Assembly: GCA_003508835.1 (NCBI GenBank)
Contig: PUFA01000081.1
Location: 5,208,001 to 5,272,000 of the forward strand
Length of the DNA: 64,000 bases
Direction: 5' to 3'
Source of the DNA: Eonycteris spelaea
Taxonomy: Eukaryota > Chordata > Mammalia > Chiroptera > Pteropodidae
Of this stretch, positions 44,290 through 55,489 are shown one piece after another. The notes below the pieces were generated by a model. That model ran no database searches. It was not told where the DNA came from and was given only the letters and a program-made list of their open reading frames with translations. Position 1 is the stretch's first letter. Each line of letters opens with the position of its first letter. The translations under genes and the position numbers were made by a program.

Positions 44290-46185
44290 TAAATGGCATA
44301 TAAAAAATCTCCTTGGTCATAATTCTTAAGTACAGTTAAGTATATGTAATGGCTGAGATACCATTACTAATAGAACACAAGAAAGAGATAGAGATGAAAC
44401 TGTAGATGTGCTTGAACTACAGATTTTCTAATAATATAACTTGCAGAAATGGTTTTCCTAGTACAGATTTAATTTCTCAGTTATCTCCTGGTTGCCATTT
44501 GATATATATTATATTAGAGATTAGCATGAGTTTTTTTTATTCCTTCTGTCAAGTTATCTACATAATTCAATTGCCTTCCAGACAAGTTCTCAGAATACTA
44601 AAAGATACAGAAGCTGAGGAACAACGCTATCTAACTCTTTGTTCATAAGTCTATTATTCTTCTCACTGAATACTATAAAATGATATCTTACTTCACAGTC
44701 TTTGAAAGGGTATTTGTTGAAATGGTAGCTGGGAAAAATAAGAGTGTGAACTATTTATCTTGACAAATCTCAATTATCTGAATTTTTCCCAGGAATTTTT
44801 TAGACCCACATAATCTGGAAAGTTGTCCCCAACACTTTGGCCATCTATAATTATCCCAAAGGTTTGTTGGGCTACAAGCAAAACTGCTTCTTTTTTCCAG
44901 AGGCATTTATGTTGGCTTCATTCTTTCTTCTGAGTGAGGTCCACAGGGTAGAAATCTCTGTTTGATCCTTGCTAAGTTCCCCACCAATCGACCTTCTGCC
45001 TGGATTTCCATTTAAGCTGGCATGGCTGTCCTCATAGCCCATTCTCACCAGGAGCACCTCTCTGCAAAAGCCCAGTTCAGCTTTTGGATGCAGCCTGGAA
45101 GTGGGGGATGAAAACGAGCCAGGTTCCACATCTCTAAGGCTGAGTGAGTCCAGTCCTCCCCAACTCAGGCTCTCCCTTCCCAGTTTCTCCAAATGGACTT
45201 TGCTTTGCATAACATCACACAGAAGGAATGACTCAAACTTGCCTCAGGAATTACTTCCCTGTACCTCAAACCTTTACCTGAGATAGTTGGATCAAAGAGA
45301 CTCTATAAAGCCAACTCCAAAGAAACTGAATTCCCTGCTGCCAACTCCTAGGAAAATAAAATTTAAATAAAAAGTCTACATTCTCTGTCTTCTAGACACA
45401 TGAAACCCAATTGAAAAGCCAATCTCTACAAGATACAGAGTCATAAGACATGACATTTTAACTTGGCTCCTGGAGTGCAATGTTGGAAGCAGCAGCAGCA
45501 GCAGTTCTGTGTGCTGCTGGGAGGGAGAATTGAAAATGAGCACTTGTGAACCTGTTTATGACTGAGCTATCAGCCTTCACATTAGCCTCTGCAGGTGGTA
45601 ATCTGCCCTAATCTGACCCTAATTTTCCTTTTGGTGTCCAAAGTCTCCTGCTATTTAAGAGTACACTGAGATCGAATTTATCACACCCAGTACCTGCATA
45701 AATAAGCTATTGTATTTTGGCATCGTCTGGGGAGATCTGGTTGGTTAGTTTAAATCAGAGGATCTTTTTTGCTAAGCACATATAAACATGTTTAAATATC
45801 TATTGAGATATTACATCTCTTTCTCTTAGTTTAAACTTAAATCTAATTAGCAGCTTCCCAGTCTAATGAAAAAAGAAAAGTCTTTGTGTCCATGCAAGAT
45901 CCATGTATCTCAGCTGTCACGCTGGTTGCTTTTTTCCTTCAACTGTCTGCTTGGGTGGGCCACAGTTGATTTTTCAAGCCATTACAGGGCAGTTACTCTT
46001 GTCAGATCCAATATCCAGCTTCTTGATAGGCCCTATTAGTGTCATGCAATACATGTGGAGCCAAAGACATGTTTGTAGTTTGTTTTTTTGTCAACAGTCA
46101 TTGCTTGGTTTTATATGCCTGAAAAAGCCAGCCACATTTCTCTTTCTCACTCAGCTTCATGACGATTTTTTTTGGCGGGGCGGAA
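44290..46185. other. Unique DNA, 1.9 kb, with a short CAG run
   Basis: No interspersed repeat recognised. The minus-strand 112-codon frame (44872-45210) and plus frames at 45101-45286 and 45903-46238 have no domain I know. The part at about 45470-45700 is repeat-free with balanced composition and could be conserved. Confidence 0.35.
45488..45504. repeat. Short CAG repeat
   Basis: About 5.7 units of AGC/CAG, not in a recognised coding frame. Confidence 0.9.
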
Positions 46186-46187
46186 TG

Positions 46188-46216
46188 TTGTGTGCGTGCG
46201 TGTGTGTGTGTGTGTC
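46188..46216. repeat. TG/CG-interrupted microsatellite
   Basis: (TG)n with two GCG interruptions. Confidence 0.9.
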
Positions 46217-46219
46217 AGA

Positions 46220-46485
46220 AGAGGGGGTGTGGGCTTAGAATCTCTAATGATAGTAATTCTGGTCAAAAAAGAGACATTCCTAGTCAAAAAGTATGATTCT
46301 ACAGCTGAACTGTTTAATTATCAGGGTGGAATTTCCTCAGGGAGACTTATGAACATGTCTGTATTTTGTAGTTCATTTTCTGAGGCAGGGAAAGGAACTG
46401 AGTACCAGTACTACATCACTAGCATATGCTTTTAGAGGTGAGCTGGTTTAACTGCCAAAGTGCTGTCCATTTACATCCTTCTTTT
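46220..46485. other. Unique DNA
   Basis: Nothing recognised. Confidence 0.4.
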
Positions 46486-46487
46486 GT

Positions 46488-46560
46488 CCTTCACATTTCA
46501 TTCTGTCCTCCCATAGTTAGTGCTCAGTAAGAGTTTGCTAAATAGATGGATAGATGATTA
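46488..46560 (+). mobile_element. Possible L2 3' tip
   Basis: CCATAGTTAGTGCTCAGTAA with GAGTTTGCTAAATAGATGG resembles the L2 3' terminus. Confidence 0.5.
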
Positions 46561-46564
46561 CACA

Positions 46565-47000
46565 GATGGAAGGAAATAACCCAAGTAGGTATGACAAAGT
46601 GTAGACAGCTGTCCCATAAAACTCAGTATAGGAAGCCTCTTATTTTTTTCTCTTCTTTCCAAATCACAAGGTTCCTGCCTTATTCTGGCCTACTACTTGG
46701 TCATCTTTAAACCAGCTCCATCATTGCTCTTGGGAAGGATGAGTATATACACTTTCCTTTTATTCATTCCTTCCCATTTCTCAGAAAATAGATTTATTTT
46801 TCATTTTAGCTAAACTTGCCAACAAGACACATCAACACAACACAGCCACCTGAACCTCCTTGCCCAAATAACTCAACCAGAAGAGACACTAAATTGTTGG
46901 AGAAATTACAAGAAGGCCAGTGTGTTGAGACATGGCAGATGAAGAGACAAATAACATCAGAAGAGGCTGGGACCAGATGATACAGAAGCAATGTGAACTA
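46565..47000. other. Unique DNA
   Basis: Nothing recognised. Confidence 0.4.
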
Positions 47001-47004
47001 TATT

Positions 47005-47345
47005 GAAGGATCTGGAATTTATTGCAAATACAATAGAAAAACAGTGGAGGATTTTAAGGATGAGGTTACATAATTTAAAGTTATTTAAAAAATCAATCTC
47101 TCTGCTTTGTAGAAGGAGCAAGAGTGAAAATGGAGACCATTTAGGAGTCTTCTAGATGAGAAATCATGGTGGCAGTTGAGATAGAATTAAATAGATATGA
47201 GGTTGGAATCAAGAGAGAAGGTACGATACAGGATAGGGTGGGAAAGAGAATGGAAAGACCAACACTGGCTTGAACCGATGGCCTTGAAATTGAAGAAGTT
47301 GGGGTAGAACAAGGAAGAAATGGCTTCAGAGGTAGCGGAAAAGGG
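47005..47345 (-). mobile_element. L2 LINE fragment
   Basis: GATCTGGAATTTATTGCAAA, GTGGAGGATTTTAAGGATGA, AATCAATCTCTCTGCTTTGT, GGAGACCATTTAGGAGTCTT and GAAATCATGGTGGCAGTTGA follow the reverse complement of L2. Confidence 0.75.
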
Positions 47346-47698
47346 GAAAATATCAAAACTACCTAAGTCTATTTGTGATTTTACCCATTTCCATTATTAA
47401 TATTATATGTGTTGTTTTTTATTTACTTATCAATAAAAATCATATGATCATCTTGATAAGTGCAGAAAAAGTACTTGACAAGGTTCAAATCCACTTATGA
47501 TAAGAACTCTCAAGAAATGGCTATGAAGGGAATGTACCTCAACATATTAAAGTTCGTAAGTGAGAAGCCCACAGCTAACATGATACACAGTGATGAAAAG
47601 CTGAAAGCTTTCTTCCTAAGATCAGGAAAAAGACAAGGATGCTCACTCTCACCATTTTTATTCAACATAGTATTGAAAGTCCTAGCCAGAGCAATTAG

Positions 47699-47700
<2 letters not shown>

Positions 47701-47729
<29 letters not shown>
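47701..47729. repeat. Poly-A tract inside L1 ORF2
   Basis: 29 consecutive A, replacing an originally A-rich ORF2 segment. Confidence 0.95.
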
Positions 47730-47733
<4 letters not shown>

Positions 47734-48815
47734 GCCAAATTAAAAAATAAGTAAAATAATCACTATTTTCAGATAACATGTTACATATAGAAAACTCTAA
47801 AGACTCTACCAAAAATCTGATTTATTATTAGAACTAATAATTGAGTTATAGGATATAAAATTAATCTACAGAAATTTGTTAGATTTCTATACACTAATAA
47901 TAAACTATCAGAAAGATAAATTGAGAAAACAACTCCATTTACAATTGCATCAAAACTAATAAAATACCTAGGAATAAAATTAATCAGGGAGGTGATAGAC
48001 CTATACGCTGAAAACTATAAGACATTAATGAAATTAATTAAAGAAAACACAAATAAATGAAAAGATACTCCATACTCAATATTGTTAAAATATCTGTACT
48101 ACTCAAAATATTCTTTAGAGTCAGTGTAATCCCTATCAAAATTCCAATGGCAGTTTTCACAAAAATAGAACAATCCTAAAATTTTCACAGAACCATAAAA
48201 GACTTAAATAGCTAAAGCAATCTTGACCAAAAAGAACAAAGCTAGAGGCATCATGCTCCCTGATTTCAAACTACATTACAAAACTACAGTAACCAAAACA
48301 GTATAGTATTGTTTAGCCCAAAAATAATCACATAGGTCAATTGAACAGAATAGAGAGTCAGAAATAAACCCACCCATACAGGGTTAATTGATATACAACA
48401 AAGGAACCAAGAATATATAACAAAGGAGATCTTTTTCATATATTGTTTTGGAAAAACTAGACAGCCAAATGTGAAAAAAAAAAAAAGAGAAAGAAACTGG
48501 ACCACAGTCTTCCACCACTCACAAAAACTAACTAAAATAGGTTAGAGATTTGAATGTAAAACCTAAACCCATAAAACTCTTAGAAGAAAACATTGGCAGT
48601 ATGCTCCTTGACCAGCAATATATTTTTTTAACCTGACACCAAAAGCAAAGGAAACAAAAGCAAAAATAAATGAGTGAGCTTCATTGTACTAAAATCCTTT
48701 TGCACAATGAAATGAAAAGGCAAACTAAAAAACGAAAGGACGTATTTGCACATCATATGTCTGATAAGGGATTAATTCCAAAATATATAAAGAACTCATA
48801 CTACTCAGTATCAAA

Positions 48816-48838
48816 ACAAACAAACAAACAAACAAACA
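48816..48838. repeat. AAAC tetranucleotide repeat inside L1
   Basis: (CAAA)n of about five to six units within the ORF2 remnant, encoding the KQTNKQTN stretch. Confidence 0.9.
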
Positions 48839-49391
48839 GTTTTGGGATAAAATGGGCAGAATATCTGAACAGACATTTTTCCAATTAGCTAACAGCTACA
48901 GAAAAATGTGCTCAAAATTGCTAATAATCAGGGAAATGCAAATCAAAACCACAATAAGACATCACGTCACACCTACTAGAATGACTATTATCAAAAAGAC
49001 AAAGAATAACAAGTGTTGGCGAAGATTTGGAGAAAAGAGAATCCTTGTGCACTGATGGTAGAATTGTAAAGTGGTGTAACCAATATGGAAAGTGGTATGG
49101 GGTTTCTCAAAAAATTAAAAATAGAACTACCACCTGATCTAACAATTTCACTTCTGGGTATTTATCTGAACAAAATAAAACTGGGAAAAATACCTGCCCA
49201 ATCATGTTACTAGAAGCATTATTTATAGTAGCCAAGATGTAGAAATCATTTGTTTCTACTGATGAATGAATGAAGAAAAATGTGAAATACATACCAATGG
49301 ACTATTAGAATAAAATCTTGCCAACAATGTGGATGGTCCTTGTGGGCATTATGCTAACTGAAATAAGTATGATTGCACTTATATGTGAAAC

Positions 49392-49393
<2 letters not shown>

Positions 49394-49423
<30 letters not shown>
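49394..49423. repeat. Poly-A tract inside L1 3' region
   Basis: 30 consecutive A, located internally and not at the 3' end of the element, because L1 3' untranslated sequence continues for about 370 bases. Confidence 0.95.
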
Positions 49424-49426
<3 letters not shown>

Positions 49427-49809
49427 CATAGAAAAGTTTGCTGATTGCTAGAGATGGAAAGTAGATCAAATGGATGAATTTTACAAACTTCCAGTTATAA
49501 AATAAGTAAGTCATGGGGATGCAACGTACAGCATAGCAAATATAGTTACTAATACTGTATTGCATGTTTAAAAGTTGCTAAGAGAGTAGATGTTAAAAGT
49601 TCTCATCACAAAAAAAACTTTTTTTGTAATTATTTTGTCATGGATATTAATTAGACTTATTGTGGTGTTCATTTCACAATGTATACGAAGACTGAACCAT
49701 TATGTTGAATATTTAAAATTATATATATATATATCAATTATGTCTCAATTTAAAATACACAAATAAATGGAAATATGACAAAATATATATACTGCTTTTT
49801 ATTTACTTA

Positions 49810-51340
49810 GCCCTACAAAGAGAATTTGGCTTTTGAAGCTCTTTATGCCTGATTGCCGTTTTATAACAATGCTCCAATTGCTCAATAGCCAACCTAGAAA
49901 TAAACTAGGACAAAGCTTATTTGTACGGCAGGATCTCCAAAGCAATACGTGATCTTCCTCTATAAGTGGAAGTGTTTTTGGAGCTCCCAAAGGAGGTCCT
50001 GAGAAAGAAAGAAATGAATTTTTTAACTTAAAAAAAAAAATGTACCCATGGTTTAAAATTGTTAACTACATATAGTTTTCTTTATTTCTAAACTTTGTAA
50101 CAGGAAAAAAAATAGTTCTTTTGTTGTTGGAGGGGTGGGAAGAAATGGGAAAACACTAAATAAAGAAAAAAAAAAAACACTTAGAGGTGTGGACCACAAG
50201 GATTAAGAGGACATAGATTTCACATTGCCGCGGGAACAGAGAAGTTTCATCCTGTGAATCATCAAAAGGTCTTCAGATGCAGTGAGGTAAGCTTTCTTCC
50301 AAGGTGACAGGCATAGTGACACCACAAAGTTAGTGAAAACCAGAGCATAGAGTTCACAGACAAGTGGGTTCAGTTCAGCAGGGCTTGCTCAGATTCACAC
50401 CTGAGAAGAGTTTGTTGGCTGCTAGAATTTTGAATTCCAAGCCAGACTTGCTTGGGTCTTTGGTTTATGGAACAAACCAGAGGAGGCACCTATTCTTTTC
50501 ATCCTGATGATTTAGCATTTAGTGCTACATTCACTCCACAGGAAAATGATCGTCTCACGTGAAATATTCTTTTCAAGTTACTATGAGTTCATTTGATTAG
50601 GGTGTTGAAAACAAACTTTGTTGGTAAAGCTTTGAAGAAAGACAAATTTTCTGCCTTCTTGTTGATGTGGGTGCTTTATTTTGCTAAGTGGTTCAAGGTA
50701 GCAGAGATATATGAACAAAGTGGGTATATGGAAACTGCAGTATCACCCCACATCCCCTTATTTGCATGAAATGACTACTTTTACACCATCACATCTTTAA
50801 CAGAGTCAGTCCTTCTTTTGGGGAGATGAGCTGCATTGATACTTAGGTACAAAATGATTGTTGACTGAATCAATCTAACCATTTGCAATCCTCCTTCCCA
50901 AACCTATCCCTAATTATATAATATGGCCTAGGTAATTTTCCATACAAATTTATTTCTACTACTGGTTCAAAAAAGGGGTATAGGGGGTGGATGCTACTTT
51001 AATGAGGAGAGATGTTCCAAGCCAATATGAATTCTGTAATAATTGTTAATTTCATAGTGGTGATAATGATTGTTATTTTTATAATAATTACAGCGCATCA
51101 TTATCTAGGCTTCAAATGGAAAATTTGAGGACTTAATTATAGGGTGAGTTATTTGTTTTTATGTCCTTTCCTACATTATTTTGATTTGAATAATTACGTC
51201 TGCATTTCCAGCTTATTCTGTAAAAAGAGGAAACCTTTATCCTGCATAAGGAATAGATGGCAGTTTGACAAATGATTTAATGATATTTTGAAGCCAATGA
51301 CATTAAGTAACATTTGTGTTTCTTAAGACCTTACTTGCTA
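49810..51340. other. Unique DNA, 1.5 kb
   Basis: No interspersed repeat or gene recognised. AGTGAG followed by GTAAGC near 50281-50292 is a good donor-like match but isolated. An octamer ATTTGCAT lies at 50760-50767. Short A runs are present near 50032 and 50170. Confidence 0.35.
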
Positions 51341-51344
51341 TAAG

Positions 51345-51560
51345 TATATGAGCTCTGGAGCAAAGACACTCCTATGCATGGATTCTGGCTCTGTCATTTC
51401 CCAAATGAATAAAGGTGCACATTCTCCAAGCCTTTCTTTCTCATATGGCATCTGGTGGTAACAAGGATACCTCATCTGCCCATCTCCTAAGGAGTGTAGC
51501 AGTTCATTAAGACAGTGTGTATAAAGCACTGAGCAAAGAGCCTACTGTTAGTTTTACCAA
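51345..51560 (+). mobile_element. MIR SINE
   Basis: ATGAGCTCTGGAGCAAAGAC, GATTCTGGCTCTGTCATTTC, TCTCCAAGCCTTTCTTTCTC, GTAACAAGGATACCTCATCT and AAAGCACTGAGCAAAGAGCC span MIR. Confidence 0.8.
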
Positions 51561-51564
51561 AAAG

Positions 51565-51945
51565 GTAACAATTGTTCACATCAGGCCATATGAAAATTTC
51601 TAAAGAAATCTGCTAATAAAGAGTGTCTCTTTCACCTTGCAGAATGCATTCTCTTTGTCACCTGTTGAGGCTCTGGCTCTAATTTGGTTTTAGATGTGTA
51701 AAATTATTAATTACTATGGCACTGTCTGTGAAGTGTAGCATTTATTTCTGTCTTAGAGTAAGCAGAGGTCATTTTCTAAGAATAAATTGAGAAAAAAATT
51801 GGAAGTCCATAGTAATATTTATCTTCATCAAAAAAATAAAAAATAAAAACCAGAGGGTCCATAAATTTATAGCAAGGAAGCTGAATGAAAATTCACGAAG
51901 AAGGTCTTCCAGCCCAATGCAACCCCCTTATCCACATCCCCAGGT
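51565..51945. other. Unique DNA
   Basis: Nothing recognised. Confidence 0.4.

Positions 51946-51950
<5 letters not shown>

Positions 51951-51977
<27 letters not shown>
51951..51977. repeat. Poly-T tract
   Basis: 27 consecutive T. I find no SINE or LINE body attached on either side, so it is either an orphan A-tail on the minus strand or a simple expansion. Confidence 0.95.
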
Positions 51978-51979
51978 GA

Positions 51980-52240
51980 GAGAAAACTGGCAGAAAAGAA
52001 GGCAGCTTCTTTTTCACTGGACACATGAAACTTAAATAGCATGGGGTGTTTACACAGCTTGCATCTGTTCCTGACAAATGACAGGATCCCATAGTTCAGG
52101 GACCCAAAGGGTTTCTTTCTCCTTCTTAGCTTCAGCATCTCAAAAGGAGCAACCTAGCCATGGACCTTGTGCTAGGAAAGGACTTAAAGCTGCAGATGAA
52201 AACTGAAGGGAGAGAAGGAAGGTGGTTTATCTTCTAGTCC
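51980..52240. other. Unique DNA
   Basis: Nothing recognised. Confidence 0.4.
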
Positions 52241-52242
52241 AC

Positions 52243-52281
52243 CATTAAAAAAAAAAAACAAAAAAAACAAAACAAAAAACA
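52243..52281. repeat. A-rich (AAAAC)n low-complexity tract
   Basis: A runs broken by single C. Confidence 0.9.
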
Positions 52282-52299
52282 CCCTGCTGCTTTTTCCAA

Positions 52300-52740
52300 A
52301 TGCATCCTGTGAGCATCACCCTGAATATTCATTTGCATTGTCTATGAACTGCCAATTTATTTGTTTGCAGCTCCAGTCTCTCTGCTATTGCAGAGATATG
52401 GGAATAAGATGATTATTTACAGGCTGCGTAATGCCTGTTTTGCTGGACCAAAAAGGTGAATTCTAGAAGTCAGGCAAACTGGCAAACCTCCTGTTTTGTA
52501 ATTGAGGAGGCTGGTGGTAAAAAGGGGAGAGCTATTCACATACATCTGATTAGATCTCCTGTTAGGGAAAAAATCCCCAGTCCTAGCTCTCTGCAAAAAA
52601 AATTGCTGTTTGGTTTCTCAGAGGGAATTTCGACCAAGAACATCTGGTCTAAAGAGGTATTCACTCCGTGTAGCTGCAACTGTAAATATGCTGAGCCATG
52701 GGGTTTTGCGATAACAGAGCCCAACATTTACATTTTACAG
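52300..52740. promoter_or_regulatory. Candidate conserved non-coding element
   Basis: A repeat-free stretch with balanced base composition and a dense set of motif-like words: octamer ATTTGCAT (52331-52338), TTGTAATTGAGG, GATTATTTAC and a TGCGATAACAG GATA-type word. It has mutually exclusive frames (plus 52456-52812, minus 52536-52727) with no domain, and the plus frame runs into an A tract. An enhancer is one reading. The sequence alone cannot prove it. Confidence 0.3.
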
Positions 52741-52755
52741 AAAAAAAAAAAAAAA
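52741..52755. repeat. Poly-A tract
   Basis: About 15 consecutive A bordering the candidate regulatory stretch. Confidence 0.9.
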
Positions 52756-52759
52756 CAGC

Positions 52760-53795
52760 AGTTCAGAGACAGGAGGAGGCTGACAGAAAGTGGTCATATG
52801 GCAAGTTCATAGCAGAAGCAAGCTCTGGCCAGTAGAAGAAAAAATGAGGTGGGGAGAGGAATTCCCTTCCTCTGACCAAGCACACCTGCATGGCATGTGG
52901 TTCAATCTAAGGGCCCCTGCCTACATTGGTTAATATTTTGAGAAACTTATCTACCTTCTCCTACCTCATATCTCTTTGGAATTGGGCAAGATCTGAATAG
53001 GACGTTTTGACCAACATTTGGAAAAAACAAAAACCAAACAAAACCCTGAAGGTCAGTGCACATACCTGAGCCAGGAGAAGCCTAGGTAAGGTACCAAGTC
53101 AGCTGACTTGTTCTGAAACAGGACAAATGACTCACCTAATAGATGGAGCTATGACTCCAAGACCAGTTTTTTCCACACTCTGCTGGCTCTGACCTACTCC
53201 CCCACTCCCTGACATGACACTGCTTCTGTTTTCTCGTTTCTGCAGGCTCAGAAATGCTCCAGTGCTCATAGCTAGTAGCTTCCTTCCTTAGGTTCTTCTT
53301 CAGATCATCTCCCTCCCCCCATTTGCTGCCTCCTGGTCTTTTTTCTCTGAGCTTATACAGTTTTATGATAAGTGTCCTGAAAATATCTTTGATAATGACC
53401 TTTGTGGAGTCCATGGAGCACATAAGTTGCAAAGTAATTAACACTGTGAGATGCCACAGAGCCTGCACTCCAGTTTGTCCTTGCAACAAGCTTGCCTACT
53501 CAACACAATGACAAAAGGTGTAACAAGCTTTACCTATTACTCCCACTTCTGTTGGGCAACACCTTTAGCCTTTGTGCAATCTTTACAATTAAAGCATTAC
53601 CAACTCTAATCTATTTCTACTTCACTCTGTCTTTTGCTTATGAATAAATAAATTACCCTAGAATCTTTTTTTTTTTCATCTTTAATAAGGTATCCAACAG
53701 AAGAACCAGAAGCTGTCTTTCTTGGATTAGTTACTTTGTGGCATTAGTTTCTTAAGAACACTTCTATTTCATTACTTGAGCTTGTTTCCAGTCCA
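52760..53795. other. Unique DNA
   Basis: No repeat or gene recognised. The minus-strand 117-codon frame (53136-53489) has no known domain and lies opposite another frame. A 16-bp palindrome lies at 53095-53110. Confidence 0.35.
53095..53110. repeat. Perfect 16-bp palindrome containing an E-box
   Basis: CAAGTCAGCTGACTTG, with a central CAGCTG (E-box / PvuII-type) core. Confidence 0.9.
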
Positions 53796-53799
53796 GTGA

Positions 53800-54025
53800 A
53801 GGGGTTGAAGCCTGGGTTTTGGAACTGGGAAGCATTGGGTTTGAAGATTAGCTCCTCCATTAATCAGCCATGTGAGCCTGGTCCTACCTTCTGAGTCCAT
53901 AGCTCTTATCTCAGGAAATGGAAATCGTGTGAGACTGTTATTATGGTGCTAAAATGAGGTAATGTATAAACTGTAATATACAGAGCAGTGCCTGGCTCAT
54001 AGTAAATGCTCAAACATCTAGCCGT
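53800..54025 (+). mobile_element. MIR SINE, near full length
   Basis: GGTTTTGGAACTGGGAAGCA, GATTAGCTCCTCCATTAATC, AGCCATGTGAGCCTGGTCCT, GTTATTATGGTGCTAAAATG and CAGTGCCTGGCTCATAGTAA cover the whole MIR. Confidence 0.9.
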
Positions 54026-54029
54026 GAAT

Positions 54030-54815
54030 TACATAGTTTCTATGAAACACTGTCCATTACTTTACTCTAATTCTGTATTAAAAAATAAGCCCACAGTGTT
54101 ATCTGCATTTATTTTCTATTTGTGATCATCTCTACTACTCAAGAAGACCAGAAATGTACCTCTTTTAACCACCTTTATCTTTCTCCTTTTCTCTTACAAT
54201 ATAATAGGAAGTCAGTGAACTTAAATAGGACCATCTTACCAGTGCCTGAACTGTCTCTAGCTCCAGTTCTGAGAATCAAACCATTTAAACAAAAATAAGT
54301 TGGCTAAAAACAAGCCTATCTCGCAACTTTCCAAACACAAGGATATCCAGCATAGGTTATTTCAAAGTAAAGTAGAAAAACTGGTAAATTGATGTTACAA
54401 TTTCACACACAAAAAATACAGTAGCTTTGCTTTGGCTTATTGACAAAGATCTAAAGGAGGTATGTAGTTAAATTTGATGCAGAAGAGCAGAAAATTTTAT
54501 TCAAAATCTCTAAAGATAAGAAGACCAAGCTTATTCCTTTAGGCTGTGTAAGAACCTCCCCATATCTGCTGAAGGTTTCTTTTCAAAGCCTCTAAGGAGT
54601 CAATCTCAGAGACTCATGTCTGCAGCATCACCAGTTAAGCTCTAGTCATATTAGCCTACCCTGCTTCCACATGCCCAAAGCCTTGGCCCTCTGCAGACTA
54701 AATTGGGTCATTTCTTTTCTCTGTTTGTAAACCGAGTCGGAGAACATGAGAAGTGGTGAAGCAAGCTGTAATAGCTAAGGGGAAAGAGGGATTGTCATTC
54801 TCCCTGATAATAAGA
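54030..54815. other. Unique DNA
   Basis: Nothing recognised. Confidence 0.4.
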
Positions 54816-54819
54816 AAAA

Positions 54820-55000
54820 CAATAGCTATTATTTGATGACCATTTTCTAAATGCCAAGTGCTATTCAGCCTTTCATCTACATTATCTCAATTATTTCAGT
54901 TATTACAACCAACAGTCCTGTGAGGGTTACCCTCACACCCATTTTCAATGAGAAAACCAGCTCAGAGAAATTTAGTCACTTGGCCATGGCCCAATGAGAA
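54820..55000 (-). mobile_element. MIR/MIR3 SINE
   Basis: AAATGCCAAGTGCTATTCAG, TACATTATCTCAATTATTTC, CAACAGTCCTGTGAGGGTTA, CCCATTTTCAATGAGAAAAC and TTAGTCACTTGGCCATGGCC follow MIR in reverse. Confidence 0.85.
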
Positions 55001-55004
55001 TAGG

Positions 55005-55340
55005 GTGAGAGAGTAGGTTAAAAGGTATCAGGTCATAATGGAAATCAAAGAGCTGGCTGAAAAGAAATGATGTCCTCTTTTCTGTATGCTTCAGGAATGG
55101 GTTCCTGGGGATGGCTGCTTCAGCCCAAGGGAAGGAATGACTTAAATTGATTTCCCATTAATGATTTTTATCAGCCTATATTTATTAAGCACTTACTATC
55201 TGTAAGATAGTTTTTTTATAAAATTGAGAAAAGGTCTGAGCAACAGATCCAGATTATCTCATGCTCTTCACAGAATATCAAAGTTAGAAGAAACCCGAGA
55301 GCATCTAGGCAAGCTACTTTCAAAATCCAGTCAAAGGGCC
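55005..55340. other. Mostly unique DNA
   Basis: TATTTATTAAGCACTTACTA near 55180-55200 is an L2-like scrap. Otherwise nothing is recognised. Confidence 0.4.
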
Positions 55341-55344
55341 ACTA

Positions 55345-55485
55345 CTCTAGAAATTATAGGGACTGTTAAAAATGCAAAAATTCCAGGTCTCATTCCAGAC
55401 CCACTGAACTAACGGGAGGCTAAAAGTCAACCTTCATTTTCATTTTAGTTCCTGGGTAACTTGTATAAAAGCAGATTTAAGAATC
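55345..55485. mobile_element. MER5A-type hAT-Charlie fragment
   Basis: GTTAAAAATGCAAAAATTCC, AGGTCTCATTCCAGACCCAC, TGAACTAACGGGAGGCTAAA and TTAAGAATCATTACTGTGGA resemble MER5A with its closing end. Confidence 0.6.
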
Positions 55486-55489
55486 ATTA

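Larger units (their letters stand above)
47436..49060 (+). pseudogene. L1 ORF2 remnant (reverse transcriptase to C terminus)
   Basis: A decayed L1 ORF2 spread over several frames. The 96-codon frame at 47460-47750 contains [20 protein letters not shown], the reverse-transcriptase segment upstream of the catalytic motif. The 29-A run at 47701-47729 then interrupts it. The frame at 48670-48888 and the overlapping frame at 48852-49055 (with REMQIKTT and NKCWRRFGEKRILVH) are consecutive parts of the ORF2 C-terminal region, separated by frameshifts. The endonuclease domain and ORF1 are absent through 5' truncation. No activity is possible. Confidence 0.85.
47413..49809 (+). mobile_element. 5'-truncated L1 LINE with 17-bp target duplication
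   Basis: L1 sequence begins within ORF2 reverse transcriptase at 47430 (TCAATAAAAATCATATGATC) and runs through the ORF2 end and the L1M-type 3' untranslated region (ATGGGGATGCAACGTACAGC, AGTAGATGTTAAAAGTTCTC, CATTATGTTGAATATTTAAA) to about 49792. The flanks TG[T/C]TTTTTATTTACTTA at 47413-47429 and 49793-49809 match at 16 of 17 bases and mark one insertion event. Two long A tracts have grown inside it. Confidence 0.95.

Noticed and set aside
44872..45210. 112-codon minus-strand frame with mixed composition
   Set aside because: No recognisable domain, an opposing frame on the other strand, no splice or promoter context. Probably chance.
48670..49055. Two overlapping 67-72 codon frames read as small genes
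   Set aside because: They are consecutive pieces of a frameshifted L1 ORF2 C-terminal region.
50190..50300. Possible non-coding exon ending GTGAG|GTAAGC
   Set aside because: A single donor-like match is expected by chance many times in 64 kb. No acceptor or partner exon seen.
53136..53489. 117-codon minus-strand frame
   Set aside because: No family recognised, low-complexity polar sequence, opposed by a plus-strand frame. No supporting signals.
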